Source: Desulfarculus sp.
GTDB taxonomy: Bacteria; Desulfobacterota; Desulfarculia; Desulfarculales; Desulfarculaceae
Length of the DNA stretch: 35,555 nt
Direction: 5' to 3'
Assembly: GCA_003605055.1 (NCBI GenBank)
Contig: QZKP01000077.1
Location: 1-35,555 of the forward strand
The notes beneath the pieces were generated by a model, which was given only the letters and a program-made list of their open reading frames with translations, was not told where the DNA came from and ran no database searches. The position numbers and the translations under genes were made by a program. Numbering within the stretch: the stretch's first letter is position 1; each line of letters opens with the position of its first letter. Shown here one piece after another: positions 9,280-17,372 of the stretch.

Positions 9280-9383
9280 GGGCCTTTCTTTCGTCAGTAT
9301 TTGGAGGCTCAAGGATTGTAGCACAAGCGGCGCAGGGGCCGGCAGGGCCTGCCCCGGCGCGGGCCGCGGGAGGGTTGGCCTGG

Positions 9384-9421
9384 CTAATCCTAGCTTGTGT
9401 CTTGACAAACAGGGGGATTAG
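9384..9421 (+). promoter_or_regulatory. inverted repeat around a TTGACA box, possible operator and promoter
   Basis: A perfect 7-bp inverted repeat, CTAATCC (9384-9390) and GGATTAG (9415-9421), encloses the -35-like TTGACA at 9402-9407. The -10 box is unclear: TATAAA at 9429-9434 lies 21 nt away, longer than ideal. The site lies between divergent glycosyltransferase genes and could bind a regulator of the downstream one. Confidence 0.4.
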
Positions 9422-9442
9422 TATGACATATAAACGCCTTAT

Positions 9443-9471
9443 CCCTTGCGCTCCGCAAGGGGGCTTCGCCC
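9443..9471 (+). repeat. two adjacent triloop hairpins in the leader (REP-like or attenuator)
   Basis: Two perfect hairpins share one G: CCCTTGCG-CTC-CGCAAGGG (9443-9461) and GGGC-TTC-GCCC (9461-9471). They lie 27 nt before the GTG start of the glycosyltransferase, ahead of its strong ribosome binding site. No T-run follows. They could be a repetitive palindrome inserted between genes or a leader structure. Confidence 0.5.
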
Positions 9472-9498
9472 GGACGCTCCAAGCCCAAGGAGGCAGCG

Positions 9499-10221
9499 GT
9501 GCTGCTGTCAGTGGTCATGCCGGTGTACAACGAGGAACACTATCTGGAAAAGATAGTGTCCCTGGTGCAGGCCGTGGATCTAGGAGATCTGCAGCGGGAG
9601 CTGATCATAGTGGACGACTGCTCCACGGACGGCGGCCCGGACATCATGGTCCGCCTGGAGGGCCAGACGGCGCCCAATCCCCGGGCCAAGCCTTTTGAGC
9701 GCCCCATACGGGTGGTGCGCCACCAGGTGAACCAGGGCAAGGGCGCGGCCCTGCGCAGCGGATTCGCCGAGGCGGGCGGTGACCTGATCATCGTGCAGGA
9801 CGCGGACCTGGAGTACGACCCCGAGGACTACGCCAAGCTGCTCAAGCCGGTGCTCAAGGGCCGGGCCGAGGTGGTTTACGGCTCGCGCTTCACCGGCGAG
9901 CGACGCAACATGTTCTTCCACCACTGGGTGGGCAACCGCTTCCTGACCCTGGTGACCAACGTCCTGTACAACACCACCCTGAGCGATATGGAGACCTGTT
10001 ACAAGCTCTTCACCCGCCAGTCCCTGGAGGGCGTGACCATAAAGAGCAACCGCTTCAACTTCGAGCCCGAGATTACGGCCAAGATTCTCAAGAAGAAGAT
10101 CCGCATCTACGAAGTGCCCATCTCCTACAGCGGCCGCGAGTTCCAAGAGGGCAAGAAGATAACTTGGCGCGACGGACTGGTGGCCCTGTGGTGCCTGGTC
10201 AAGTTCCGCTTCGTGGATTAG
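9499..10221 (+). CDS. family 2 glycosyltransferase, polyprenyl-phosphate mannosyltransferase type
   Basis: A 240-residue protein of the DPM1-like group, which moves a hexose from a nucleotide sugar to a polyprenyl phosphate on the cytoplasmic membrane face. It shows VVMPVYNEE (residues about 5-13), IIVDDCSTDGG (about 37-46), NQGKGAALRSGF, QDADLEYDPEDY (metal site), VYGSRFTGE and the acceptor loop ending KITWRDGL. It has no C-terminal membrane anchors, unlike GtrB-type relatives. The GTG start is fixed by AAGGAGG (9487-9493) 5 nt before it. The next gene, a flippase-like membrane protein, starts 14 bp after its stop, which suggests both act on the same lipid-linked sugar. Confidence 0.88.
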   Translation: MLLSVVMPVYNEEHYLEKIVSLVQAVDLGDLQRELIIVDDCSTDGGPDIMVRLEGQTAPNPRAKPFERPIRVVRHQVNQGKGAALRSGFAEAGGDLIIVQDADLEYDPEDYAKLLKPVLKGRAEVVYGSRFTGERRNMFFHHWVGNRFLTLVTNVLYNTTLSDMETCYKLFTRQSLEGVTIKSNRFNFEPEITAKILKKKIRIYEVPISYSGREFQEGKKITWRDGLVALWCLVKFRFVD

Positions 10222-10235
10222 GGTCCGCTAAGCGC

Positions 10236-11252
10236 ATGTGGAAGCACTATCTGATCGGCTTGTTGGTGAGCCTGGCGGCGGTGTACTTTTTCTTCCGCAC
10301 CGTTTCGCCCAGCCAGATATTGGCCTCCCTCAACCAACTGAGTCCCTGGTATCTGATCCCGGCCACGGCCCTGTACATCCTCTCCTACGTTTTCCGGGCC
10401 GTGCGCTGGCACTACCTGATGCTGCCCGTGGCCCGGGTGCGCTTCCGGCCCCTGTTCGCGGCCCTGATGATCGGCTTTTTGGGCAACAACCTGCTGCCGG
10501 CCCATCTGGGCGAGGTGGTGCGGGCCATCGTGCTGGGGCGCAGCGAGCGGGTGAGCAAGTCGGCCACCATGGCCACCGTGGTTCTGGAGCGCATCTACGA
10601 CGGATTGACCGTGCTGTTCATGCTGTTGCTGTTGCTGCTGTTCGTAAAACTGCCCAGCGGCCAGGTGCAGGGCAGCCTGATCAGCAGCTATAACCTGCGC
10701 GTGGCCGGCTGGCTGGGCCTGGCCTTGTTCGGCGGGCTGCTGTTGCTGCTGCAGGCCCTGCGCTGGCAGCGGAATTTGTCCATCCGGCTCCTCGGCTGGT
10801 GCCTGCGGCCGGTGCCGGAGAGCCTGCGCCTCCGGCTGCTGGCCGCCTGCGACAACTTCGCCGACGGCCTGGCCGTGACCCGGGCGCGCGATCTGGCCTG
10901 GATCGGTTTCTATTCCCTGCTCACCTGGGGGGCCTTGGCCGTGTGGGCCTGGGTGCTGATCTTGGCCTTTGGGGTCAAGCTGGGACTCATGGCCGGGGTG
11001 CTCATGGAGGTGGTGCTGGCCCTGGCCCTGCTCATACCCGCGGCGCCGGCCTTTGTGGGCACCTTCCACCTGGCCGCCGCCGCCACCCTGGCCTTCATGG
11101 GCGCCGACCCCGGCGTGGCCGGCTCCTATGCCATGGTGCTGTGGCTAAACCATTTCGTGGTCACCACCCTGATAGGCATATACTACCTGTGGCGGCTGGG
11201 CCTGGGATGGGGCGCCTTGACCGGGCGCAACGGAGACCAAGCCGCCTGTTGA
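10236..11252 (+). CDS. lysylphosphatidylglycerol synthase TM-region / YbhN-AglD family membrane protein (UPF0104)
   Basis: A 338-residue integral membrane protein with about eight hydrophobic segments. It has the family signature YILSYVFRAVRWHYLML, followed by FLGNNLLPAHLGEVVRAIVLGR (the N-N-x-LPARxGE-like motif) and VVLERIYDGLTVL. In the family, some members form the membrane part of lipid-modifying enzymes and others accompany glycosyltransferases as suspected flippases; the exact role is not established. I chose the ATG at 10236 because the longer reading runs back into the preceding gene. It forms an operon with the glycosyltransferase before it and the hydrolase after it. Confidence 0.87.
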   Translation: MWKHYLIGLLVSLAAVYFFFRTVSPSQILASLNQLSPWYLIPATALYILSYVFRAVRWHYLMLPVARVRFRPLFAALMIGFLGNNLLPAHLGEVVRAIVLGRSERVSKSATMATVVLERIYDGLTVLFMLLLLLLFVKLPSGQVQGSLISSYNLRVAGWLGLALFGGLLLLLQALRWQRNLSIRLLGWCLRPVPESLRLRLLAACDNFADGLAVTRARDLAWIGFYSLLTWGALAVWAWVLILAFGVKLGLMAGVLMEVVLALALLIPAAPAFVGTFHLAAAATLAFMGADPGVAGSYAMVLWLNHFVVTTLIGIYYLWRLGLGWGALTGRNGDQAAC

Positions 11253-11289
11253 GATGATACGTCCTTTTGGCTTTTTTGCGGAGCCGGCA

Positions 11290-11997
11290 ATGAGCACCGT
11301 TGAGGCCTTGGGCGTTCCTTACAATGACCTGGAGCTGGCCGGTCGCCTGCACCGGCCCTCGGCGCCGCCCCGGGCCCTGGCGGTCATCTCCCACGGCCTG
11401 CTCTCCTCCAAGGACTCGGAGAAGCTAACCCGCCTGGCCGCGGCCCTGGCCCGGGCCGGGCACCTTACCCTGCGCTTCGACCACGTGGGCTGCGGGGACT
11501 CCCCCGGCGACATCGCCGACACCACCCTGACCGGACGCCGGGACGAGTTCCTGGCCGGGGTGCAGATGATGCGGGGCCTGGAGCCGCACCGGCCCCTGGT
11601 GTACATGGGCTCGTCCTTCGGCGGCACGGTAGCCTTGCTGGCCGCGGACCTGGAACCGCCGGTCTGCTCCCTGCACTGGTCCACGCCCTGGGACTACACC
11701 GGCCTGCGCAAGGCCGTGGAGCAGTCCACGGAGTTCCCGCCCCTGCTGGCCCTGGTGCGGGACCTGCCCGGGCACGATTTGGAAGGTCTCCTGGCCCGCA
11801 GCTCGCGCATGTTCCTGGTGCACGGCGAGGCCGACGAGGTGGTGCCCGTGGTGCAGGCCGTGCGGGGCCATGACCTGGCCCTGCCGCCCAAGGGGCTCTT
11901 GCTGCTGCCCGGGGGGGACCACCGGCTGACCGACCTCAACGACCAGAAACAGGCTATGGCCCGTTCCCTGGCCTGGATCGAGCAGTTCGTGGTCTAG
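11290..11997 (+). CDS. alpha/beta hydrolase
   Basis: A 235-residue cytoplasmic serine hydrolase. Catalytic residues can be read directly: Ser109 in the nucleophile elbow GSSFGG, Asp182 in HGEADEVVP and His211 in GGDHRLT. The oxyanion region is ISHGLLSSKDSEK. The pattern matches the acyl-peptide or carboxylesterase-like group with a small cap; the substrate is unknown. The chosen ATG has GGAG 6-7 nt before it and matches the usual family start. An upstream in-frame ATG at 11254, one base after the previous stop, could add 12 residues by coupled translation. It ends a three-gene operon. Confidence 0.85.
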   Translation: MSTVEALGVPYNDLELAGRLHRPSAPPRALAVISHGLLSSKDSEKLTRLAAALARAGHLTLRFDHVGCGDSPGDIADTTLTGRRDEFLAGVQMMRGLEPHRPLVYMGSSFGGTVALLAADLEPPVCSLHWSTPWDYTGLRKAVEQSTEFPPLLALVRDLPGHDLEGLLARSSRMFLVHGEADEVVPVVQAVRGHDLALPPKGLLLLPGGDHRLTDLNDQKQAMARSLAWIEQFVV

Positions 11998-12174
11998 AGG
12001 CGGGCGGCCGGGACGCTCAGGGGCGCTGGATGAAGCCCGGGTCCCAACGTCGAGTAAAGGCCCTGACCAGCCTACGGCGAGACGGACTCCGGAGATGTTC
12101 GCTCACGCTGCTTTCAATGGGCGAGGCGGGCTCCGGCGCGTGTTGCTGGGGGGGAGATGCGGGCAGGCCCGGCA

Positions 12175-12202
12175 GCGCCGCCGGCATCGACTGCGGCGGC
12201 GC
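12175..12202. other. perfect 9-bp hairpin between the hydrolase gene and ssrA
   Basis: GCGCCGCCG (12175-12183) pairs with CGGCGGCGC (12194-12202) around a 10-nt loop. It stands 22 nt beyond the 3' end of tmRNA on the minus strand, and also downstream of the hydrolase gene on the plus strand. No T-run on either strand, so a terminator role is only possible, for example with help from Rho. The rest of the 227-bp gap shows no gene. Confidence 0.35.
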
Positions 12203-12224
12203 GCCTGTCCCCCCGCTGACAAAA

Positions 12225-12582
12225 TGGTGGAGGCGGGGGGAATCGAACCCCCGTCCGAAAGCTTTCAGCCCAAGCCTCTACATGCTTATTCCGTGCTTTG
12301 TTCTCGCCGCCCCGGGCCCCCACGGACAGGGTTCTGTTGCGGCCAGCCCCACCTGGCGTTTCGGTTGCGGGCCGGTGTGGCGCTGCCCGCTGCCTATCCT
12401 GCTAGTCGACGCCCGCTCCAGCCCCGCAGGAATGGGCTGGGAGGACGGTTGCCTTATTTACGCGGCAACGGCGTATGCGTAATCGTCTGCGATTACTTTA
12501 GTCCCCACCGGATAACGGGCCGATAGGACCCCGGCATGCAACTCGTGGCCTCAACTGCCTCCGTCGAAACCATGTCGCCCCC
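12225..12582 (-). ncRNA. ssrA: transfer-messenger RNA (tmRNA)
   Basis: A 358-nt RNA that rescues stalled ribosomes. The 5' end GGGGGCGACATGG with GTTTCGACGG and the 3' end with a T-arm (GGTTCGATTCC) and encoded CCA are typical. The 7-bp acceptor stem closes fully: GGGGGCG pairs with CGCCUCC, with one G-U. The tag frame starts at GCA 12490-12488 and reads A-D-D-Y-A-Y-A-V-A-A then TAA (12460-12458), so with the charged alanine the tag is AADDYAYAVAA. The AVAA ending resembles tags of other proteobacteria and is a protease recognition end. It is divergent from the IHF gene. Confidence 0.98.
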
Positions 12583-12611
12583 AAATTGTCACGCCCCCAT
12601 GGGCTTTTTTA

Positions 12612-12640
12612 ATAATATATCCTGCCGCCGGCCCCGGCAA
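12612..12640 (-). promoter_or_regulatory. promoter of ssrA
   Basis: On the minus strand TTGCCG (12640-12635), a 17-nt spacer and TATTAT (12617-12612). Transcription would begin about 20 nt before the mature 5' end of tmRNA, leaving a short leader that RNase P would remove. Confidence 0.65.
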
Positions 12641-12687
12641 TAGCCGCGGACTGATTTCCGGCTGGGCCGCCCCGGGCGCAAAGGGTA

Positions 12688-12716
12688 TTGACAAACCTGT
12701 GTGAATTATGGATATT
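12688..12716 (+). promoter_or_regulatory. promoter of the IHF alpha gene
   Basis: A perfect TTGACA (12688-12693) is followed after 17 nt by GATATT (12711-12716). This gives a leader of about 60 nt before the TTG start at 12785. Confidence 0.55.
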
Positions 12717-12784
12717 CGCGGTTAGCTTTTTATTGCTTTGCTTGTCCGCAGCCGCGATTCTCGACTAACGCAAGGAGAGTGGGT

Positions 12785-13078
12785 TTGGCTCTGACCAAAG
12801 AGAACATCATTAATCAGGTGTACGAGACCACTCAACTACCCAAGAACCGCGCCCGCGAGGTGGTGGAAACCACCCTGGAGTTGGTCAAGGCCACCCTGGC
12901 CAAGGGTGAGGATTTGTTGGTCAGCGGCTTCGGCAAGTTCATGGTCAAGGACAAGCAGGCCCGGCGGGGGCGCAACCCCCAGACCCGCCAGGACCTGCAA
13001 CTGCGCGCCCGGCGGGTGGTGGTGTTCAAGACCTCTGGCGTGCTGCGCCGGGGCATTAACGGCTCCGACGAAGACTAA
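12785..13078 (+). CDS. ihfA: integration host factor alpha subunit (HU/IHF family)
   Basis: A 97-residue DNA-bending protein of the nucleoid. Helical N-terminus M-A-L-T-K-E-N-I-I-N, core VSGFGKFMVKDKQARRGRNPQT with the intercalating Pro65 at the tip of the beta arm, and TSGVLRRGING at the end are all typical of HU/IHF. The ALTKENII start and ARRVVVFKTS region favour IHF alpha over HU. The start is a rare TTG; AAGGAG at 12772-12777 lies 7 nt before it, while the in-frame GTG at 12779 is too close. IHF acts as a heterodimer; the beta partner is not in this window. Confidence 0.9.
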   Translation: MALTKENIINQVYETTQLPKNRAREVVETTLELVKATLAKGEDLLVSGFGKFMVKDKQARRGRNPQTRQDLQLRARRVVVFKTSGVLRRGINGSDED

Positions 13079-13096
13079 CCGGCGACCGCCTTAATC

Positions 13097-13858
13097 CTAC
13101 CAGGCCACCACAAAGGCCTGTTTGTAGCCCGCCTCCCGGAGGCGGGCTTGCAGCTTCTGGGCCTCCTCCAGGCTGTCCAGCTTGCCTACTCTCACGCGCT
13201 GAAAGATCATGTCCCCGCGGTCGTAGCGCACCACCTGCACCTCCTGGTGCTTGCTGCGCAGCAGGGCGGCCAGGCGCCGGGCGTTGCTCTCCACGGTGAA
13301 GGCGCCCACCTGCACGGTGAAGGGCCCCAGCTTGATCTCCGGGGGACGGGCCGGCGGTCCTTGGGCCACGGCGCTGGGCTGGGGCTGGTAGCCCACGGCC
13401 ACCAGCTTCACCGGCGCAATGCCCGGGCCCAGGACCCCCAGCTTGCGAGCCGCGGCCCGGGAGAGGTCTATGACGCGGCCGTCCACAAAGGGCCCGCGGT
13501 CGTTGATGCGCACCACTGCCTGCTGGCCGGTGCGCTGGTTGGTCACCTGCACGAAGGTGTTGAAGGGCAGCAGCTTGTGCGCCGCGGTCATGTCCTCCAT
13601 GTCGTAGCGTTCGCCGTTGGAGGTGCGCCGGCCGTGGAAGGTGGGGCCATACCAGGAAGCCAGGCCGGTCTCCTGAAAGCCCCGCGCGGACAGGTAAGGG
13701 TAATAGGTGGTGCCCCAGACCTGGTAGGGCTTGCCCCGGGGACGGCCCGGCTCGCCCGGCGCCGGCGGGGCCTTCTTGGCGCAGCCGGCCAATAGCAGCA
13801 CACCCAGGCACAGAGTCAGGATCAGGGCGTGGAGGGCGTTGGACGGGCGGCGGATCAT
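13097..13858 (-). CDS. rlpA: RlpA-like septal ring lytic transglycosylase, SPOR domain lipoprotein
   Basis: A 253-residue outer-membrane lipoprotein. The signal peptide ends in the lipobox LLLAGC (Cys about 26). Next comes a double-psi beta barrel (about 65-155) with ASWYGPTFHGRRTSNGERYD, MTAAHK, INDRGPF and VIDLSRAAA, the RlpA catalytic region that cuts peptidoglycan strands lacking stem peptides. A C-terminal SPOR domain (about 180-253, FTVQVGAFTVESNARRLAALL) binds such denuded glycan at the division site. The ATG at 13858 begins directly with the signal peptide and has GAGAGG upstream. It is convergent with ihfA, 18 bp apart. Confidence 0.93.
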   Translation of the reverse strand: MIRRPSNALHALILTLCLGVLLLAGCAKKAPPAPGEPGRPRGKPYQVWGTTYYPYLSARGFQETGLASWYGPTFHGRRTSNGERYDMEDMTAAHKLLPFNTFVQVTNQRTGQQAVVRINDRGPFVDGRVIDLSRAAARKLGVLGPGIAPVKLVAVGYQPQPSAVAQGPPARPPEIKLGPFTVQVGAFTVESNARRLAALLRSKHQEVQVVRYDRGDMIFQRVRVGKLDSLEEAQKLQARLREAGYKQAFVVAW

Positions 13859-14092
13859 GCGCGTTTTCCTCTCCGGGGTCGGGACTGTGACCTTTATAGC
13901 CTCTACGCCTTTGGGGCACAAGCCCCGGGTGGTTGAAAGCTTCAGGCCGCGCGTCGGGCACGGCGTGAGGAGGCCAAGAAAGAGGCGGGGGAGAAAAAAA
14001 TGGGGGCGCGAAAGGGCAGGGGGCAGCTCTGCGCAGGCAGAGGGCGCGGAAAAGGTTGGGGAGCAGGAATGCGGGCGGACGGCGGTGCTGAG

Positions 14093-14142
14093 GGGCCGCG
14101 CAATGGCTTGTGCGGGTGGCGTTTTGTAAAATTGCGCGGCCC
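14093..14142. repeat. perfect 12-bp inverted repeat (stem-loop)
   Basis: GGGCCGCGCAAT (14093-14104) and ATTGCGCGGCCC (14131-14142) are perfectly complementary and enclose a 26-nt loop. The loop is less GC-rich at its 3' side (GTTTTGTAAA). No T-run follows on either strand. It might be part of a small RNA, a repetitive palindrome or a protein-binding site. Confidence 0.6.
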
Positions 14143-14208
14143 ACTACCAGCCTCTGGGGCCACATGGGTTTCTCTCATTCCAAAGTCCACGCTGGAGACA
14201 AATAGAAG

Positions 14209-14250
14209 AGGCCCGCCGGGAAAGGGAGGGAACCCGGCGGGCCTTTTTTT
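14209..14250 (+). terminator. strong Rho-independent terminator, possibly bidirectional
   Basis: A perfect 12-bp stem, AGGCCCGCCGGG (14209-14220) with CCCGGCGGGCCT (14233-14244), has a 12-nt loop and is followed on the plus strand by T7 (14244-14250). On the minus strand the stem is followed by the weaker tract CTTCTATTTG, so it can also end the fad operon, whose last stop is at 14303. Confidence 0.8.
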
Positions 14251-14302
14251 GGAAGTTGGGACGCTTTGTTGTGCCCGGCATCCCAGCGGGCTAACCAGGT
14301 TT

Positions 14303-16090
14303 CTAACCTATGGGGTAGCCGTTCTTCTCGATGACCCGATCGGCGACGGCCCGCTTCAGGGTCAGGGCGTTGAGGGGCTGGTACTTCAGGAGCTTGCGCA
14401 CGCCGATGAGCATGGTGCGCAGGTCGTCGCCCTCGGCCATGGCCGCCAGGCACTCGTTGGCCCACACGCTCATCTTAGGCAGCATCTCGTCCATGTATAT
14501 CTCGGTCATCTGGATATAGGGCAACGCCTTGTCCGCGCCCAGGGCCTTGATGGCCTTCTGGGCCCGGATCACGCAGCTTTCCACGGCGAAGCTCTCGATG
14601 ATCATGTCCGCGAGCCTGAGCAGTATCTCCTGCTGGTTGATCAGCTTCTCCATGAAGGTCTGGGCGGCCAGGCCGGCCACGTAGATCACCGACTTCTTGC
14701 TCATCTCGGCCATGTGCGCCTGCAGGGCCAGAGGCTCCTCAGGCAGCTCCACCATCATGGGCGAGTATTCCATGATCTCGCCCAGCAGCTTCTGGCCGGC
14801 GGCCATGAGCGGCAGCTTGCCCTTCATGGCCCGCTTTAAGAGCTCGCCGGGGATAGTCATGCGGTTGATCTCGTTGGTGCCCTCGAAGATGCGGTTGATG
14901 CGCGCGTCCCGGTAGCAGCGCTCGGCCGGGTACTCGGCCACGTAGCCGTAGCCGCCGTGGATCTGCACCGCCTCGTCGGCCACGAAGTCCAGCACCTCGG
15001 AGCCGTGCACCTTGTCAATGGAGCACTCCACCGCGTACTCGCGGATGGCGGCGCTGGACTTCTCGGCGTAGTCGGCCGCGGCCTTGTCCAGGCCGGTGAG
15101 GGAGGCCTCGATCAGGCCCACCGAGCGGTAGATCACCGACTCCGAGGCGTAGATCTTGGTGGCCATGCGGGCCAGCTTCTCCTTGATGGCCCCGTATTCG
15201 CTGATGGCCTTTCCGAACTGCACCCGGCCCTTGGCGTAGCGGGTGGCGAAGTCCAGGATGATCTTGGAGCCGCCCAGGGCAGCCGCGCCCAGCTTATAGC
15301 GCCCGATGTTGAGCACGTTCATGGCGATGGCCGGGCCCTTGCCCACTTCGTAGAGCAGGTTCTCCACCGGCACCTGGGCGTCCTGCAGGATCACCGTGGT
15401 GGTGGAACTGCCCTTGATGCCCATCTTCTTTTCCTCGGCGCCGCTGCTCACGCCGGGGAAGCCGCGCTCCACGATGAAGGCGCTGAAGGCGCCGTCCACC
15501 TTGGCGAAGACGATGAAGGTGTCGGCCCAGCCGCCGTTGGTGATGAACATCTTCTCGCCGTTGAGGATGTAGTGCTTGCCGTCGGGGCTGAGCACGGCTT
15601 TGCTGCGGCAGCCGCCCACCGCGTCGGAGCCGGCGCCGGCCTCGGTGAGGCAGTAGGCCGCGATCTTGCTGCCCGCGGCCAGGTCGGGCAGGTACTTGGC
15701 CTTCTGCTCGGCGTTGCCGAAGTACACGATGGGCAGGGTGCCGATGCCGGTGTGCGCGCCCTGGGCCACGGCGAAGGAGCCCGCCCCGCCGATGGCCTCG
15801 GTGATGCAGCAGGTGGATATCTTGTCCAGGCCCAGCCCGCCGTACTCCTCGGGCACGTCGCTGCCCAGCAGGCCCAGCTCGCCGGCCTGGGCCATGAGCT
15901 TCTTGATCAGCGCGTGGTCCTTCTCCTCGATCTTCTCCCAGTTGGGCTGTATCTCATTGGCCACGAAGTCCAGCGTGGTCTGCAAGATCATCTTGTGTTC
16001 GTCGCTGAACTCCTCCGGGGTGAACACCGCCGCCGGGTCCGTGGGGCCCAGCAGGAATCCGCCGCCCTGGGGGATTTGTTTGTCGGCCAT
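14303..16090 (-). CDS. fadE: acyl-CoA dehydrogenase, FadE type
   Basis: A 595-residue flavoenzyme that makes trans-2-enoyl-CoA from acyl-CoA and passes electrons to electron-transfer flavoprotein. Domains: N-terminal helices (about 35-160, PEEYGGLGLD), middle beta domain (about 165-265, YCLTEAGAGSDA, FITNGG), C-terminal helical domain (about 275-430, RVQFGKAI, QIHGGYGY) and an extra C-terminal helical region to 595, as in the long Bacillus FadE type. The catalytic base is probably Glu403 in FEGTNEI. The ATG at 16090 has GGGAG 8 nt before it; a longer reading to 16246 runs into the thiolase gene. It is the last gene of the operon and ends before the terminator at 14209-14250. Confidence 0.93.
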   Translation of the reverse strand: MADKQIPQGGGFLLGPTDPAAVFTPEEFSDEHKMILQTTLDFVANEIQPNWEKIEEKDHALIKKLMAQAGELGLLGSDVPEEYGGLGLDKISTCCITEAIGGAGSFAVAQGAHTGIGTLPIVYFGNAEQKAKYLPDLAAGSKIAAYCLTEAGAGSDAVGGCRSKAVLSPDGKHYILNGEKMFITNGGWADTFIVFAKVDGAFSAFIVERGFPGVSSGAEEKKMGIKGSSTTTVILQDAQVPVENLLYEVGKGPAIAMNVLNIGRYKLGAAALGGSKIILDFATRYAKGRVQFGKAISEYGAIKEKLARMATKIYASESVIYRSVGLIEASLTGLDKAAADYAEKSSAAIREYAVECSIDKVHGSEVLDFVADEAVQIHGGYGYVAEYPAERCYRDARINRIFEGTNEINRMTIPGELLKRAMKGKLPLMAAGQKLLGEIMEYSPMMVELPEEPLALQAHMAEMSKKSVIYVAGLAAQTFMEKLINQQEILLRLADMIIESFAVESCVIRAQKAIKALGADKALPYIQMTEIYMDEMLPKMSVWANECLAAMAEGDDLRTMLIGVRKLLKYQPLNALTLKRAVADRVIEKNGYPIG

Positions 16091-16145
16091 TTTCTCGGCT
16101 CCCTGTTTGAAATAGAGTTTATCCGCCGCGCGGCTGGCAGCGGGT

Positions 16146-17333
16146 TTAGTAATTTTCTTTTTCGAACACCCCGGCCGCGCCCATGCCAAACCCGATGCAC
16201 ATGGACACCAGGCCCCAGCGGCTCTTCGGCCGGCGGGCCATCTCATAGGCCAGTTGGGTGGTCAGCTTGGCGCCGGTGCAGCCCAGGGGGTGGCCCAGGG
16301 CGATGGCCCCGCCGTTGACGTTGACGATATCCCGGTTGAGCTTCAACTCGCGCATGCAGTACAGGGCCTGGGAGGCGAAGGCCTCGTTGAGCTCGATGAG
16401 GTTCAGGTCCGCCACCTTGATGCGCGCGTAGGCCAGGGCCTTGGGTATGGCCTTGACCGGACCGATGCCCATGTAGCGGGGGTCCACGCCGGCCACGGCA
16501 AAGGAGCGGTAGGTCAACAGGGGCTTCAGGCCCAGGGACTTGGCCTTGTCCTTGGACATGCACATCACCGCCGCCGCGGCGTCGCTCATCTGGGAGGCGT
16601 TGCCCGCGGTCACCGAGCCGCCCGCCTTGAAGGCCGGCTTGAGCGAGGCCAGGCCCTCCAGGGTGGTGCCGGCCCGCGGCCCCTCGTCCACGGAAAACTC
16701 CTCCTGGTAAAGCTCGTATTTGCCCTTTTTGTTCTGGCGCTGCTTGGTGACCATCAGGGGCACGATCTCGTCCTTGAACCTGCCCTCCTTGATGGCCTTG
16801 ACCGCCAACTCGTTGGAGCGCACGCCTAGGGCGTCCTGGTCCTGGCGGCTGATGCCGAAGTCCCCGGCCACGTTCTCGGCGGTCATGCCCATGCCCTCGT
16901 AGGCCCAGGGCCGCTCCAGGCCCAGCTCCGGGTCCAGGGTCATCATATTGCCGCCCATGGGGATCAGGCTCATGGACTCCACCCCGCCGGCGATGACGGC
17001 CTCGGCCTGGCCCACCATGATGCGCTCGCAGGCGATGGAGATGGCCTGCAGGCCGGAGGAGCAGAAGCGGTTCACGGTCATGCCCGGCACCTCGTCGGGC
17101 AGGCCGGCCTTCTGGGCCGCCACCCGGCCGATGTTCAGGCCCTGCTCGGCCTCGGGGAAGGTGCAGCCCAGGATCACGTCGTCTATCTGGGCCGGGTCCA
17201 GGCCGGGGGTGCGCGCCGCCGCCTCGCGCACCACCACGCTGGCCATGTATTCGGGCCGGGTCTGGCGCAGGGACCCCCGGGGAGCCCGCCCCACCGCGGT
17301 CCGGCAGGCCGCGACGATCACGGCTTCTTTCAT
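16146..17333 (-). CDS. fadA: acetyl-CoA acyltransferase (3-ketoacyl-CoA thiolase)
   Basis: A 395-residue thiolase that splits 3-ketoacyl-CoA with CoA to give acetyl-CoA and a shortened acyl-CoA, the last step of beta-oxidation. The acyl-carrying Cys91 is in [10 protein letters not shown], His348 in [15 protein letters not shown] and the second active-site Cys379 in [16 protein letters not shown] and NEAFASQ are also typical. AGGAGG lies 6 nt before the ATG. It lies between fadN and fadE. Length and motifs are fully normal, and the order suggests a degradative thiolase. Confidence 0.95.
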   Translation of the reverse strand: MKEAVIVAACRTAVGRAPRGSLRQTRPEYMASVVVREAAARTPGLDPAQIDDVILGCTFPEAEQGLNIGRVAAQKAGLPDEVPGMTVNRFCSSGLQAISIACERIMVGQAEAVIAGGVESMSLIPMGGNMMTLDPELGLERPWAYEGMGMTAENVAGDFGISRQDQDALGVRSNELAVKAIKEGRFKDEIVPLMVTKQRQNKKGKYELYQEEFSVDEGPRAGTTLEGLASLKPAFKAGGSVTAGNASQMSDAAAAVMCMSKDKAKSLGLKPLLTYRSFAVAGVDPRYMGIGPVKAIPKALAYARIKVADLNLIELNEAFASQALYCMRELKLNRDIVNVNGGAIALGHPLGCTGAKLTTQLAYEMARRPKSRWGLVSMCIGFGMGAAGVFEKENY

Positions 17334-17372
17334 GAGAATCCTCCTACCTAGTTGGGCCAGGCCAAAATATAT

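Larger units (their letters stand above)
13859..14302. other. 444-bp gene-free stretch between rlpA and the fad operon
   Basis: No ORF here looks real: the readings are low-complexity and lack ribosome binding sites. Two clear structures are present, a 12-bp stem-loop at 14093-14142 and a terminator at 14209-14250. The terminator's T-run lies on the plus strand, where no gene precedes it, so an unannotated plus-strand RNA between about 13900 and 14250 is possible. It does not resemble RNase P RNA, SRP RNA or a tRNA. Confidence 0.4.

Noticed and set aside
12225..12260. tRNA-like T-arm and CCA end
   Set aside because: It is the 3' tRNA-like half of tmRNA, since the tag frame and matching 5' end are present.
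12030..12526. Open frames of about 145 residues across ssrA
   Set aside because: They overlap the tmRNA gene and have no ribosome binding site or family pattern.
14957..16318. 453-residue open frame antisense to fadE
   Set aside because: Low-complexity Gly/His/Leu composition and complete overlap with a canonical acyl-CoA dehydrogenase.
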